A stretch of 6,923 bases of DNA from an uncultured Clostridia bacterium (GTDB taxonomy: Bacteria; Bacillota; Clostridia; Christensenellales; UBA1242). The translations under genes and the position numbers were made by a program. Shown here piece by piece: positions 1-5,882 of this stretch (position 1 is the stretch's first letter; every line of letters begins with the position of its first letter). Where the stretch lies: NCBI GenBank assembly GCA_937911885.1, contig CALDPW010000058.1, positions 1 through 6,923 of the forward strand. Reading direction: 5' to 3'. A model generated the notes under the pieces. That model was not told the DNA's origin. It searched no databases and saw only the letters and a list, made by a program, of their open reading frames with translations.

Positions 1-747
1 CGTATAGAATACTGCCGTTTGAGATACGTCTACGTTCTCTTCCAAAATATCCTTAAATTCGTATATCAACGAATCGTCCATTGTGGAATACGTTGTATCA
101 ATAAGGTCACCGCCAAAAAGAAGCATATCTAAATTGTTATTCCCAACATATCCTTTTAGATAATCAAGCGCTTCATCAAAATATTTAGAACCCTCGTTTA
201 AACCAATATGAACGTCAGTCATAATACCTGCACGGATAACAACGTTATCTTCATCAAACGAGGAAACGTTGGTGCGAACGGGTTTTAATTCGGCAATGGC
301 TAAAGATACTTTTTCAACGTCTTCATCTACTAGGGCTTGCTCTGTAACGTGCCTGTTATAAACTATACCGTCAATGCTTGCTTTCAATTTATAAATGGAA
401 ACTTTAGTATATTCTTCAGCTTTTGCAATAACATACATTTGATAAATTGCAACACTATCATTAATATAATCAGCAAAACTAAATGTGTTTAATCTGTTTG
501 AAGCGTTAATAGTTTGATCATTTATGTTTGCAACATAGTTGTTGTTAACATAAATATCGTAAGTATTAGCATTGTCAACAGAACTCCACACAATGGTTTT
601 ATCGTCACCATTTAAATTAATAATTGGCGCTTCAAGAGTTTTTCTAAATAATATAGCAAAATCGCAACCTGTTAAAAAGGTTGAACATAACAATAAAAAG
701 GCAATAACAATTGCTGTTGCAATTTTTTTACTGTTTTGCTTTATCAT
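1..747 (-). CDS. Lipoprotein with FN3-like region and calcineurin-like metallophosphoesterase domain (3' end cut off)
   Basis: The first 249 residues are visible and the frame stays open to the left edge, so the C-terminus is missing. The protein starts with a basic N-terminus and a hydrophobic stretch ending in a lipobox (FLTGC), with the lipidated Cys at residue 28, so it should be tethered outside the membrane. Residues about 40-125 look like a fibronectin-III-type beta domain (WSSVDNANTYDIYVNN at 54-69). The phosphoesterase domain starts near residue 170: TDVHIG gives the metal-binding D178-x-H180 and FGGDLID gives D214. The later GNHE and GHxH motifs would lie beyond the edge. The family hydrolyses phosphomonoesters or phosphodiesters with a two-metal centre; the substrate cannot be told here. 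The ATG has AAGGAGGT five bases upstream, overlapping the stop codon of the preceding gene, so the two are probably cotranscribed and translationally coupled. Confidence 0.85.
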   Translation of the reverse strand, partial: MIKQNSKKIATAIVIAFLLLCSTFLTGCDFAILFRKTLEAPIINLNGDDKTIVWSSVDNANTYDIYVNNNYVANINDQTINASNRLNTFSFADYINDSVAIYQMYVIAKAEEYTKVSIYKLKASIDGIVYNRHVTEQALVDEDVEKVSLAIAELKPVRTNVSSFDEDNVVIRAGIMTDVHIGLNEGSKYFDEALDYLKGYVGNNNLDMLLFGGDLIDTTYSTMDDSLIYEFKDILEENVDVSQTAVFYT

Positions 748-752
748 GTTCT

Positions 753-760
753 ACCTCCTT
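753..760 (-). promoter_or_regulatory. Shine-Dalgarno of the phosphoesterase gene, overlapping the upstream stop codon
   Basis: AAGGAGGT on the minus strand lies five bases before the ATG at 747. It shares two bases with the TAA stop (759-761) of the two-transmembrane protein. A near-perfect ribosome binding site in this position fixes the start and suggests translational coupling. Confidence 0.85.
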
Positions 761-1922
761 ATGGTTTTCGATTTATTTTTCTGTTTAAGTCTGCCATTTG
801 TTTTCTAGTTGTTTTGCGTTTTCTGGTTGTAAAGAATATTACTGCTACTACTAGTATTACTGAAACACCTGCAAATATTACAACCCACCAAATATTAACT
901 TCGTTAGATGGATTAACTGCCACAGCATCTTCTTCATATAAATCTGGGTTCGACATTTGTTCAACCCAATGTTGTGGAGCATCAAACCAAACTGTTCTAT
1001 CCTTAATAACTTGAGGAACAGTAGCATCTAATGCTTCAATAACAACTTCTAATACTGCTTTGTTTCCACCAACAACTTCTGTTATGTAAGTTTCAGAAAA
1101 TCTTAACCAATCAATAACTGTAATTTGTTCGTTTGGTTTTAGAATTAATTTGCAATAATAATATCCATCATCTCTCTTAACAACAGGACCAATGTTTCCT
1201 GTTTCGTCGGTCATGGTATATTGAGATTCAATTTCTTCATTATATTTTTCCCATGTATCAGCATCGGGTTCAATATGAATAAAATGAGGATATTCAACAC
1301 CATTAATCTTTAAGAATAATCTAAATCTAATATAAATATTGGTCCAATCATCGCCAGTATCTCCAGTAATAGCATTTGAGTTTTTGGCAATGATATTTAA
1401 TCTAAATTTATCTCCAGGGCTAACATCTAACGGAATTGGATCACCTTCAACCTGAGTGGTATAAAATATGTTTTTATTTGTCATGCTAACCGAAACACGA
1501 ATGTAGTTTTCGTCGTAACTGGTTACTCTTTGCAAATAGAAATACACGCCCATAACCAAGGTAACAAGTAATAACAAAAACATTACAATGGTTAAAATAA
1601 CATTAACATTTTCTTTTTTACGTTCAGCAATTTCGGTTGTTCTTAACCTGCTTTGCTTAAACACTTGTTCCATAAGCTCGGCATTCTTTTGTTGAATGCG
1701 TTCACCACGAGGAACATACACATTTGGATTTTGTGCTTTTGTTTTTGCTTGTTGACTTTCAATGTTGGCATTTAACTCGGCAACATCTTCAATTTGATCT
1801 AATTCTTTTAATATTCTGGCAACTTTGGCCTTGTCAATATTAGCACTGTTAAATTTGGCAGAGCTTGGCTTGGTATTATTGCGTTTATTAAGATTGTTGT
1901 TCCCAAATCTTTTATCTGCCAT
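759..1922 (-). CDS. Two-transmembrane TasA/camelysin-like relative; candidate membrane anchor of the surface assembly
   Basis: 387 residues; no function is established from sequence. The N-terminus (1-105) is polar, Asn/Lys-rich and then helical and charged (KVARILKELDQIED at 33-46), with no signal peptide. TM1 spans about 106-130, preceded by RKKEN, so the N-terminus should be cytoplasmic. The ectodomain (about 131-342) resembles the secreted neighbours: DDGYYY at 251-256, a strand ending EALDA, and the W312-x3-P316-x2-W319 motif. TM2 (about 343-364) is followed by a strongly basic tail (RKRKTTRKQ), consistent with N-in/C-in topology. It lacks the ATFAW cleavage motif, so SipW should not release it. 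It follows the 254-residue gene by 26 bases with an AAGGAAG binding site. Its topology suggests an anchor, nucleator or cytoplasm-linked scaffold; this is inference. Confidence 0.75.
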   Translation of the reverse strand: MADKRFGNNNLNKRNNTKPSSAKFNSANIDKAKVARILKELDQIEDVAELNANIESQQAKTKAQNPNVYVPRGERIQQKNAELMEQVFKQSRLRTTEIAERKKENVNVILTIVMFLLLLVTLVMGVYFYLQRVTSYDENYIRVSVSMTNKNIFYTTQVEGDPIPLDVSPGDKFRLNIIAKNSNAITGDTGDDWTNIYIRFRLFLKINGVEYPHFIHIEPDADTWEKYNEEIESQYTMTDETGNIGPVVKRDDGYYYCKLILKPNEQITVIDWLRFSETYITEVVGGNKAVLEVVIEALDATVPQVIKDRTVWFDAPQHWVEQMSNPDLYEEDAVAVNPSNEVNIWWVVIFAGVSVILVVAVIFFTTRKRKTTRKQMADLNRKINRKP

Positions 1923-1948
1923 TTTAACTTCCTTATAAAAATTACAAA

Positions 1949-2713
1949 CTAAATATTGCTATCGCTTCCCGCAAAAGCTTCTTTAAATATTTGTTCAACG
2001 TTTTGCACTGTGTTAATCATAAATCCACCATCCTCATCATCCTCTGGAATTATTGCTTGAACGGCTTGAACAGAGAACCAGAATGTTACCACAGCTGTTG
2101 AAAATTTGTTATCAATATATATTGGTAAATAAACAAATTGATCTTTTGTATATGGATTTAAAAAATCTAATATTGGGCCAGAGGTGCAATCAATACTTTC
2201 ACAAACAGAGTTTCTAGGAGTTACAAAGTCGTTATTTGTTCCCCCGGTGTAATACCACCAACCTGTTGAAGGATCATGCATCCATTTAGCACCTTCATCA
2301 ATAAATCCATAAGCTTTATCGTATATCTGTTGATTTAGTTCATCAGTTAATTGAGCAATTTCATCGGTTGCAGCTGTTCCACCTTCAACTGTTGCAGTTA
2401 GTTTTACTCTAACAATTGCAGGTGTTTTACTAGCCTGAAATTTAACAGCAGCATAAGTGTTAATTTTCATTCCTGGCAACAAATGATCACCAGCAATAAC
2501 AAAAGGAATTTCTGCTCCGGCTGGTCTTATTTCTCCCGAACTATTTTGAGCAATGTTTACAACAACAGGATCACCCAAGCTAATGGTTCGAAGTTTTTCT
2601 TGAGAAGAAGCAAACCACGCAAAAGTTGCGCCGGCAACTAAAGAAATTGCAAGCAAAACACTTAACACAATTATTAAACTAGTATATTTGTTAATCTCTT
2701 TAGATTCCTTCAT
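1949..2713 (-). CDS. Secreted TasA/camelysin-like protein with SipW-type signal peptide
   Basis: 254 residues. The basic N-terminus is followed by a hydrophobic segment (11-29) and GATFAWF (28-34). This is the arrangement of SipW-dependent signal peptides, with predicted cleavage A32|W33 by analogy with TasA. The mature part is beta-rich in appearance. It holds the family's proline-glycine step (LLPGMKI, 78-84), a strand TPAIVRVKLTATVEG (97-111), the aromatic signature GWWYYTGG (151-158) and the strand SVQAVQAI (214-221). An acidic stretch PEDDEDGG (223-230) follows. It differs from its neighbours in a longer central region with two close cysteines (C171, C176), which could pair outside the cell. 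The C-terminus has VEQIF but not the double-Trp motif. Its own promoter lies upstream, and the two-TM protein follows it. Probable role: fibre or matrix subunit. Confidence 0.8.
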   Translation of the reverse strand: MKESKEINKYTSLIIVLSVLLAISLVAGATFAWFASSQEKLRTISLGDPVVVNIAQNSSGEIRPAGAEIPFVIAGDHLLPGMKINTYAAVKFQASKTPAIVRVKLTATVEGGTAATDEIAQLTDELNQQIYDKAYGFIDEGAKWMHDPSTGWWYYTGGTNNDFVTPRNSVCESIDCTSGPILDFLNPYTKDQFVYLPIYIDNKFSTAVVTFWFSVQAVQAIIPEDDEDGGFMINTVQNVEQIFKEAFAGSDSNI

Positions 2714-2750
2714 TTGTTCTCCAACTAAAACTGATCATAACTCTTCATAA

Positions 2751-2774
2751 TAATATACTATTAATAGTATATTA
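2751..2774. repeat. Perfect 24-base palindrome over the -10 box of the 254-residue gene promoter
   Basis: The half-site TAATATACTATT is followed directly by its exact reverse complement, giving a 24-base dyad with no spacer. It lies 38 bases upstream of the ATG at 2713 and contains the minus-strand -10 box TATACT. It is not followed by a T-run in the direction of transcription, so it does not look like a terminator. An operator for a dimeric repressor is possible. The sequence is made almost wholly of A and T, which raises the chance of coincidence. Confidence 0.6.
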
Positions 2775-2794
2775 GATTTTGCTTTTTTAGTAAA
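2766..2794 (-). promoter_or_regulatory. Candidate sigma-A promoter for the 254-residue TasA-like gene and downstream operon
   Basis: On the minus strand, TTTACT (2789-2794, 4 of 6 to TTGACA) is separated by exactly 17 bases from TATACT (2766-2771, 5 of 6 to TATAAT). Transcription would start about 45 bases before the ATG. It would serve the 254-residue gene, the two-TM gene and the phosphoesterase lipoprotein. The -10 lies inside the perfect palindrome. Confidence 0.6.
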
Positions 2795-2854
2795 ATGAAT
2801 ATAACACTTTTGCCTGTTTAATAATTATTTTTAATCTTGATTTGTTGTTTTTTA

Positions 2855-3460
2855 CTACTTTATTATCTGCTCCAACCAATCATTGGGCAAATTTTTCCAA
2901 ACAGAATTAATTATAGTCGAATTTAGTTCAATAGTTTCGCAAGTAATAATCAAAAAAACATTTGAATTTTCTTCATTATTAAAAAAATCATCAATAGGTA
3001 TTTCAACTGCATCACAAATATCAAAAAAATCACCATTTTTAACCGATTTTAGATAATAATAATATCCACCTTCGCCAGCAACCCAATGTTTGTTTGTGTT
3101 TAATTTTAGGTTTGTTAATTTGTTTTTACCACAAACAATTTCACATTTTACCCTAACAACACTGTCACTTAACAAATTAGAACATTCGGCCGTTATATTT
3201 TGTGGATAACTCACACCCAAAATACTGTTATTTAACACCATGGTTACAGCTACACTACTAGCATTTTGATTTAGTTTAACACTTGCATTTGTTGTTACAA
3301 AATTACCAAAATTGGCACGTAAATTTTTATTTTGTTTTGATAAACTCACACAGCAAATTGCAAGCACAATTATTATGGCGCTCATTAGCAAAATCAACAC
3401 AACATTTCCAATTTTTAAAGCTTTGTTTTTTATATTGTTCTTACTTTTTTCCAACTCCAT
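2855..3460 (-). CDS. Divergent TasA-like protein with uncleaved N-terminal anchor and Cys-rich ectodomain
   Basis: 201 residues; no family can be named with certainty. A lysine-rich N-terminus precedes one membrane segment (about 18-39, ending ICCVSL) and a short polar stalk (SKQNKNLR). The ATFAW-type motif of the neighbours is absent, so it probably remains anchored with its C-terminus outside. It is placed with the neighbouring family by GEGGYYYYLK (129-138), the strand VVRVKCEIV (101-109) and W188-x3-P191-x2-W195-LEQI near the C-terminus. Five cysteines lie in the ectodomain (93, 106, 110, 149, 174), far more than in the other members. AGGTGA lies four bases before the ATG. It is separated from the 231-residue gene by two terminator-like hairpins and from the next gene by a promoter, so it may form its own transcript. 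Confidence 0.65.
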   Translation of the reverse strand: MELEKSKNNIKNKALKIGNVVLILLMSAIIIVLAICCVSLSKQNKNLRANFGNFVTTNASVKLNQNASSVAVTMVLNNSILGVSYPQNITAECSNLLSDSVVRVKCEIVCGKNKLTNLKLNTNKHWVAGEGGYYYYLKSVKNGDFFDICDAVEIPIDDFFNNEENSNVFLIITCETIELNSTIINSVWKNLPNDWLEQIIK

Positions 3461-3525
3461 GCTTCACCTAAATTTAAATATTTATATATTATTTTTAACC
3501 AATATTTTTCATTTATGCTATCATT

Positions 3526-3565
3526 AAAAAAATAAGAAAAAAGAATCTTTTTTTGTAAAAGATTC
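3526..3565 (-). terminator. Terminator-like hairpin in the leader of the 201-residue gene
   Basis: On the minus strand, GAATCTTTT pairs with AAAAGATTC (9-bp stem, 3543-3551 with 3557-3565, loop ACAAA). It is followed by six T, then CTTA and seven T. It lies 66 bases upstream of the 201-residue gene and just downstream of a second hairpin and a TATAAT box. It may be a back-up terminator for the upstream operon or an attenuator in the leader of the next gene. Confidence 0.65.
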
Positions 3566-3569
3566 CATC

Positions 3570-3578
3570 ATTATATCA
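3570..3578 (-). promoter_or_regulatory. Perfect extended -10 element (TGATATAAT) between two hairpins
   Basis: The minus strand reads TGA-TATAAT, a consensus extended -10. The best -35 is weak: TTAATA, 18 bases upstream, inside the loop of the preceding terminator. Transcription would begin about at the base of the hairpin at 3543-3565. It could drive the 201-residue gene. In AT-rich DNA a single box may occur by chance. Confidence 0.4.
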
Positions 3579-3582
3579 CATT

Positions 3583-3610
3583 AAAAAAGTGCCTATTAAA
3601 GGCACTTTTT
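3583..3610 (-). terminator. Intrinsic terminator overlapping the stop codon of the 231-residue gene
   Basis: On the minus strand, AAAAAGTGCC pairs with GGCACTTTTT (10-bp stem, loop TTTAATA), with a run of six T at the 3' side. The ascending arm begins within the TAA stop codon (3609-3611). This should end the transcript of the three TasA-like genes at 5765-3609. The A-run on the opposite arm makes it potentially bidirectional. Confidence 0.85.
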
Positions 3611-4304
3611 ATTCATCTTCTTCAATCAATTTACCCCAAGTTGGGTTGCTTCGATTTAGTATTGGATTTTCAACGTTCATACTTTGAATTGCACTTACTT
3701 TATAGTTTATAAAAATATTTTTGTTAGCAAAAATATTTGTTAATTGTGTGCTAATTTTTATTTGTCCATCCAAAAAGGTGTGGCGCTCTTGATTGTTAGC
3801 AATGCGAGCTAAAATTTGACCATCCTTGTTTTCGCTAAACACCCACCATTTTCCACCATCTGCTTCACCAAAGTCAACTTCAACCCAATCGGATGATGGA
3901 GGAATTGTGTTAAATTCAATTAAGCCATCGGTTACAATATTTCCACCAATATCAGTTAACGCATCGGATGTTACTTCAAGTTTTACCCTAACAAATGCAG
4001 GCGAACTTGGTTTATCTTCCTGCCCCATAACAAAACCTAGATTAACATTAATTCTGGTTCCTGGCAAAATTATTGCTTCCTCTGTTGGAAGCTCAACAAC
4101 ACCACCTTCTGGAAGTTTTGTTGTTAAGTTATCTGTAATATAAATTTCAACTGGATGCGAAAGTGTTACACCAATTTTATCAGAAACATTACGTGTATAC
4201 CATGCAAAGGTTACACCTGTTGTGATAACCATGATTAAAACAACACATAACAATAAAATTACAATTCTTTGAGAATTATATTTTTTATAATCGTCTCTAT
4301 TCAT
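3609..4304 (-). CDS. Secreted TasA/camelysin-like protein with SipW-type signal peptide
   Basis: 231 residues. A basic N-terminus, hydrophobic segment (13-30) and GVTFAWY (30-36) form a SipW-type signal, with predicted cleavage A34|W35. The mature part has the same order of elements as the 254-residue protein: SHPVEIYITDNL (49-60), ILPGTRINVNLG (79-90), the strand SPAFVRVKLEV (101-111), the aromatic pair KWWVF (152-156), and the late strand YKVSAIQSMN (201-210). The C-terminus has one Trp (NPTWGKLIE, 220-228) in place of the double-Trp motif. The mature part has no cysteine. It is the last gene of the three-gene run, 46 bases after the previous stop, with AGGAGGT four bases before the ATG, and is closed by a terminator overlapping its stop. 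Likely an exported matrix or fibre subunit; the protease activity once ascribed to camelysin should not be assumed. Confidence 0.8.
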   Translation of the reverse strand: MNRDDYKKYNSQRIVILLLCVVLIMVITTGVTFAWYTRNVSDKIGVTLSHPVEIYITDNLTTKLPEGGVVELPTEEAIILPGTRINVNLGFVMGQEDKPSSPAFVRVKLEVTSDALTDIGGNIVTDGLIEFNTIPPSSDWVEVDFGEADGGKWWVFSENKDGQILARIANNQERHTFLDGQIKISTQLTNIFANKNIFINYKVSAIQSMNVENPILNRSNPTWGKLIEEDE

Positions 4305-4350
4305 GGCTACCTCCTACTAATAGTTTAATATAATTTAATTTTTGATGCAA

Positions 4351-5007
4351 TTAATTAACAATATCATATTGTGCAATCTCTGTTTTCCATTCAGCTGGCG
4401 CATAAGCCCATTCTGGTTCAAATTCGTATGATTTAAAATGTCTTTGAATAGCACAAATAGTAATTTTTATGTTTACAGGTTGATTTCGATCAATGTTATT
4501 AATATCGTTAGTAACAACCATTCCTGTATTAAATGTTGCCACAATATCAGGTCCAATATATCCAACATAGTAATAATAATCATCAATCTCGGAATGATAC
4601 CAGCTTTGTTTTCCTTGTGCTGTCATTTCATCCGAAACAAACAAAACAGGCTTAATAACATGGGTATCAACCAATTCACCATCAGCATTTTTTGATTTTA
4701 CTTTATAATCGGTTTCTAATTTTACTTTTATAAATGCTTCATCGGTTCCTTCGGCACAAGTTATGGTTGTTGGCATGTTTTCATAAATCTTATTAGGTTC
4801 TAACAAATCATTAGGGAATGCTAGTTCAGTTTCAACAACAAGTTCAATATCTCCAATTACAACAACTTTTGATCCAACTTCGCTTTCACCAAACCACGAA
4901 TAAGTAACAAAATAAAATATTAAAAAGCTTAACACTATAATAATTAACAAGGAAACAATTTTATTAAATCTGTTTCCTAATCGGTTATAATCAAAAACAT
5001 TATCCAA
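4351..5007 (-). CDS. Secreted TasA-like protein, TTG start, variant SipW-type signal (VTYSWF)
   Basis: 218 residues. The start is TTG at 5007: AGGAGG lies seven bases upstream, and no in-frame ATG occurs before residue 78, past the membrane segment. An ATG four bases further in is out of frame and stops after seven codons. The hydrophobic segment spans 17-34, then VTYSWFG (34-40), a variant of ATFAW with Ser in place of the last Ala; predicted cleavage is S37|W38. The mature part has the strand EAFIKVKLETD (90-100), DDYYYYVGYIGP (142-153), the strand IKITICAIQRH (180-190), and W200-x3-P204-x2-W207-KTEI at the C-terminus. It lies between the 240- and 231-residue relatives with short gaps of 35 and 46 bases, so the three form an operon. 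Probably an exported subunit of the same surface structure; the variant signal might be cut less efficiently. Confidence 0.8.
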   Translation of the reverse strand: MDNVFDYNRLGNRFNKIVSLLIIIVLSFLIFYFVTYSWFGESEVGSKVVVIGDIELVVETELAFPNDLLEPNKIYENMPTTITCAEGTDEAFIKVKLETDYKVKSKNADGELVDTHVIKPVLFVSDEMTAQGKQSWYHSEIDDYYYYVGYIGPDIVATFNTGMVVTNDINNIDRNQPVNIKITICAIQRHFKSYEFEPEWAYAPAEWKTEIAQYDIVN

Positions 5008-5014
5008 TTGTTTC

Positions 5015-5020
5015 CCTCCT
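5015..5020 (-). promoter_or_regulatory. Shine-Dalgarno AGGAGG that decides the TTG start of the 218-residue gene
   Basis: AGGAGG on the minus strand is seven bases before TTG at 5005-5007. It is a consensus ribosome binding site at optimal spacing and no alternative in-frame start exists near it, so TTG is the likely initiation codon. Confidence 0.8.
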
Positions 5021-5042
5021 AATTTATTTTAATTTATTAATA

Positions 5043-5765
5043 TTATTTCCAAGCTGTCCAAATTTCTAAAAACTCTAGGGTTAAATCCTGACCACCAACC
5101 TTAAAAGGCTTATCAATGCTATCGGTTGGATTTGACTCTGTATCTACTTGATATGCATTACCTGAATAGGCAACAATATCTGCTCTTAATTCAATATAAA
5201 CATTACCAGTAAACAATCCGCCCAAATATTCTAACGAATCAAACACAACATTTGTTGCATTTGGTGCCAACACTTTGTTTAAAAACATGTTGTAACTGTG
5301 TATACCTTCCATCAAATCAATATCGTATGCTGTAACCCAATCGGAGTTAACTGCTGTTAATTGATTTTCGTCTAATAAATATTTGGAACCATCCAAGTCG
5401 GTATGGTGATTATCACTAATACCATCGGTTGTTGTAATGCTTACAAAACATCTAACAATGCCATTAATTGTTCCAGTGTTTTTAATTGATAATGTTGGAA
5501 CAATAATTTGACCTTCTGAGGTAAACTGCAAATGATAAGGTGTTCCCAACACAACAGCGCCACCTTCACCTATATAACTATTTAATTTTGTGTTTCCATC
5601 ATAAATTTCGATGCGAACATCACCAATTGTTGCACTACCATCACGTTCAACATAGTCGGTTAACCAAGCAAAAGTAGCACTGGCAATAATGGCAACCATT
5701 AAAACCACTGCACAAACAATAATTGTTATGTTTATTGAGTTGTTTTGTTTTAACTTAAAGTTCAT
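5043..5765 (-). CDS. Secreted TasA/camelysin-like protein with SipW-type signal peptide; first gene of the subunit operon
   Basis: 240 residues. The N-terminal hydrophobic segment (12-29) ends in SATFAWL (29-35), with predicted SipW cleavage A33|W34. The mature part is the closest here to the common TasA/camelysin layout: IGDVRIEIYDG (47-57), the strand-turn IVPTLSIKNTGTINGIVRCFVSI (88-110), NMFLNKVLAPNATN (159-172) and the late strand VYIELRADIVAYSG (189-202). It ends in EFLEIWTAWK. It lacks the YYYY signature and the W-x3-P-x2-W motif, so it belongs to a slightly different subgroup from its five neighbours. It is separated from sipW by a terminator and has its own promoter. The AGGAG ribosome binding site is 13 bases from the ATG, longer than usual, and the frame has no nearer start. 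Probable main or first fibre subunit; the exact role is inferred. Confidence 0.82.
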   Translation of the reverse strand: MNFKLKQNNSINITIIVCAVVLMVAIIASATFAWLTDYVERDGSATIGDVRIEIYDGNTKLNSYIGEGGAVVLGTPYHLQFTSEGQIIVPTLSIKNTGTINGIVRCFVSITTTDGISDNHHTDLDGSKYLLDENQLTAVNSDWVTAYDIDLMEGIHSYNMFLNKVLAPNATNVVFDSLEYLGGLFTGNVYIELRADIVAYSGNAYQVDTESNPTDSIDKPFKVGGQDLTLEFLEIWTAWK

Positions 5766-5792
5766 GCTGAGTGCACTTCTCCTATCATAACT

Positions 5793-5821
5793 ATTTTACT
5801 TTTTTTATAATTTTTTGTAAA
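5793..5821 (-). promoter_or_regulatory. Sigma-A promoter for the three-gene TasA-like operon
   Basis: On the minus strand, TTTACA (5816-5821, 5 of 6 to TTGACA) and TAAAAT (5793-5798, 5 of 6 to TATAAT) are spaced by 17 bases. The pair lies downstream of the sipW terminator and about 28 bases from the ATG of the 240-residue gene. This supports separate transcription of the subunit genes from sipW. Confidence 0.65.
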
Positions 5822-5839
5822 GTAAAGCCAAATCAATAT

Positions 5840-5869
5840 AAAAAAAAGTATATGTAAAACATATACTTT
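5840..5869 (-). terminator. Intrinsic terminator downstream of sipW
   Basis: On the minus strand, AAAGTATATGT pairs with ACATATACTTT (11-bp stem, loop TTT), followed by T in a run of eight counting the stem bases. It starts 13 bases after the sipW stop, so sipW would be a separate transcription unit, apart from read-through. Confidence 0.8.
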
Positions 5870-5882
5870 ATTTATTTGCATT

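Noticed and set aside
572..1014. Plus-strand open frames of 78 and 92 residues overlapping the phosphoesterase and two-TM genes
   Set aside because: They lie opposite well-supported minus-strand genes with strong ribosome binding sites and recognisable domains. Their products are low-complexity and without motifs.
1949..2713. Camelysin metallo-endopeptidase function
   Set aside because: The family name would suggest a protease, but no HExxH or other metal-protease motif is present in this or the related proteins. Only the fold-level relationship is claimed.
3283..3527. Plus-strand open frames of 62 and 71 residues opposite the 201-residue gene
   Set aside because: They are antisense to the membrane segment of that gene, which gives hydrophobic-looking translations by complement. 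There are no ribosome binding sites or family features.
3826..4143. Plus-strand open frame of 105 residues opposite the 231-residue gene
   Set aside because: It is antisense to a clear TasA-like protein. The Ser/Thr/Pro-rich translation is a codon-bias shadow.
4567..4584. TAATAATAATAAT-type runs as microsatellites
   Set aside because: They are the reverse complement of Tyr codons in the conserved YYYY signature and are explained by coding.
4438..4695. Plus-strand open frame of 85 residues opposite the 218-residue gene
   Set aside because: It is antisense to the YYYY-containing region of a real gene, and has no start signal or domain.
1949..5765. Pilin or sortase-dependent pilus genes
   Set aside because: None of the proteins has an LPxTG-type sorting signal or a type IV prepilin GFxxxE motif, and no sortase is present. 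The SipW-type signals explain export better.
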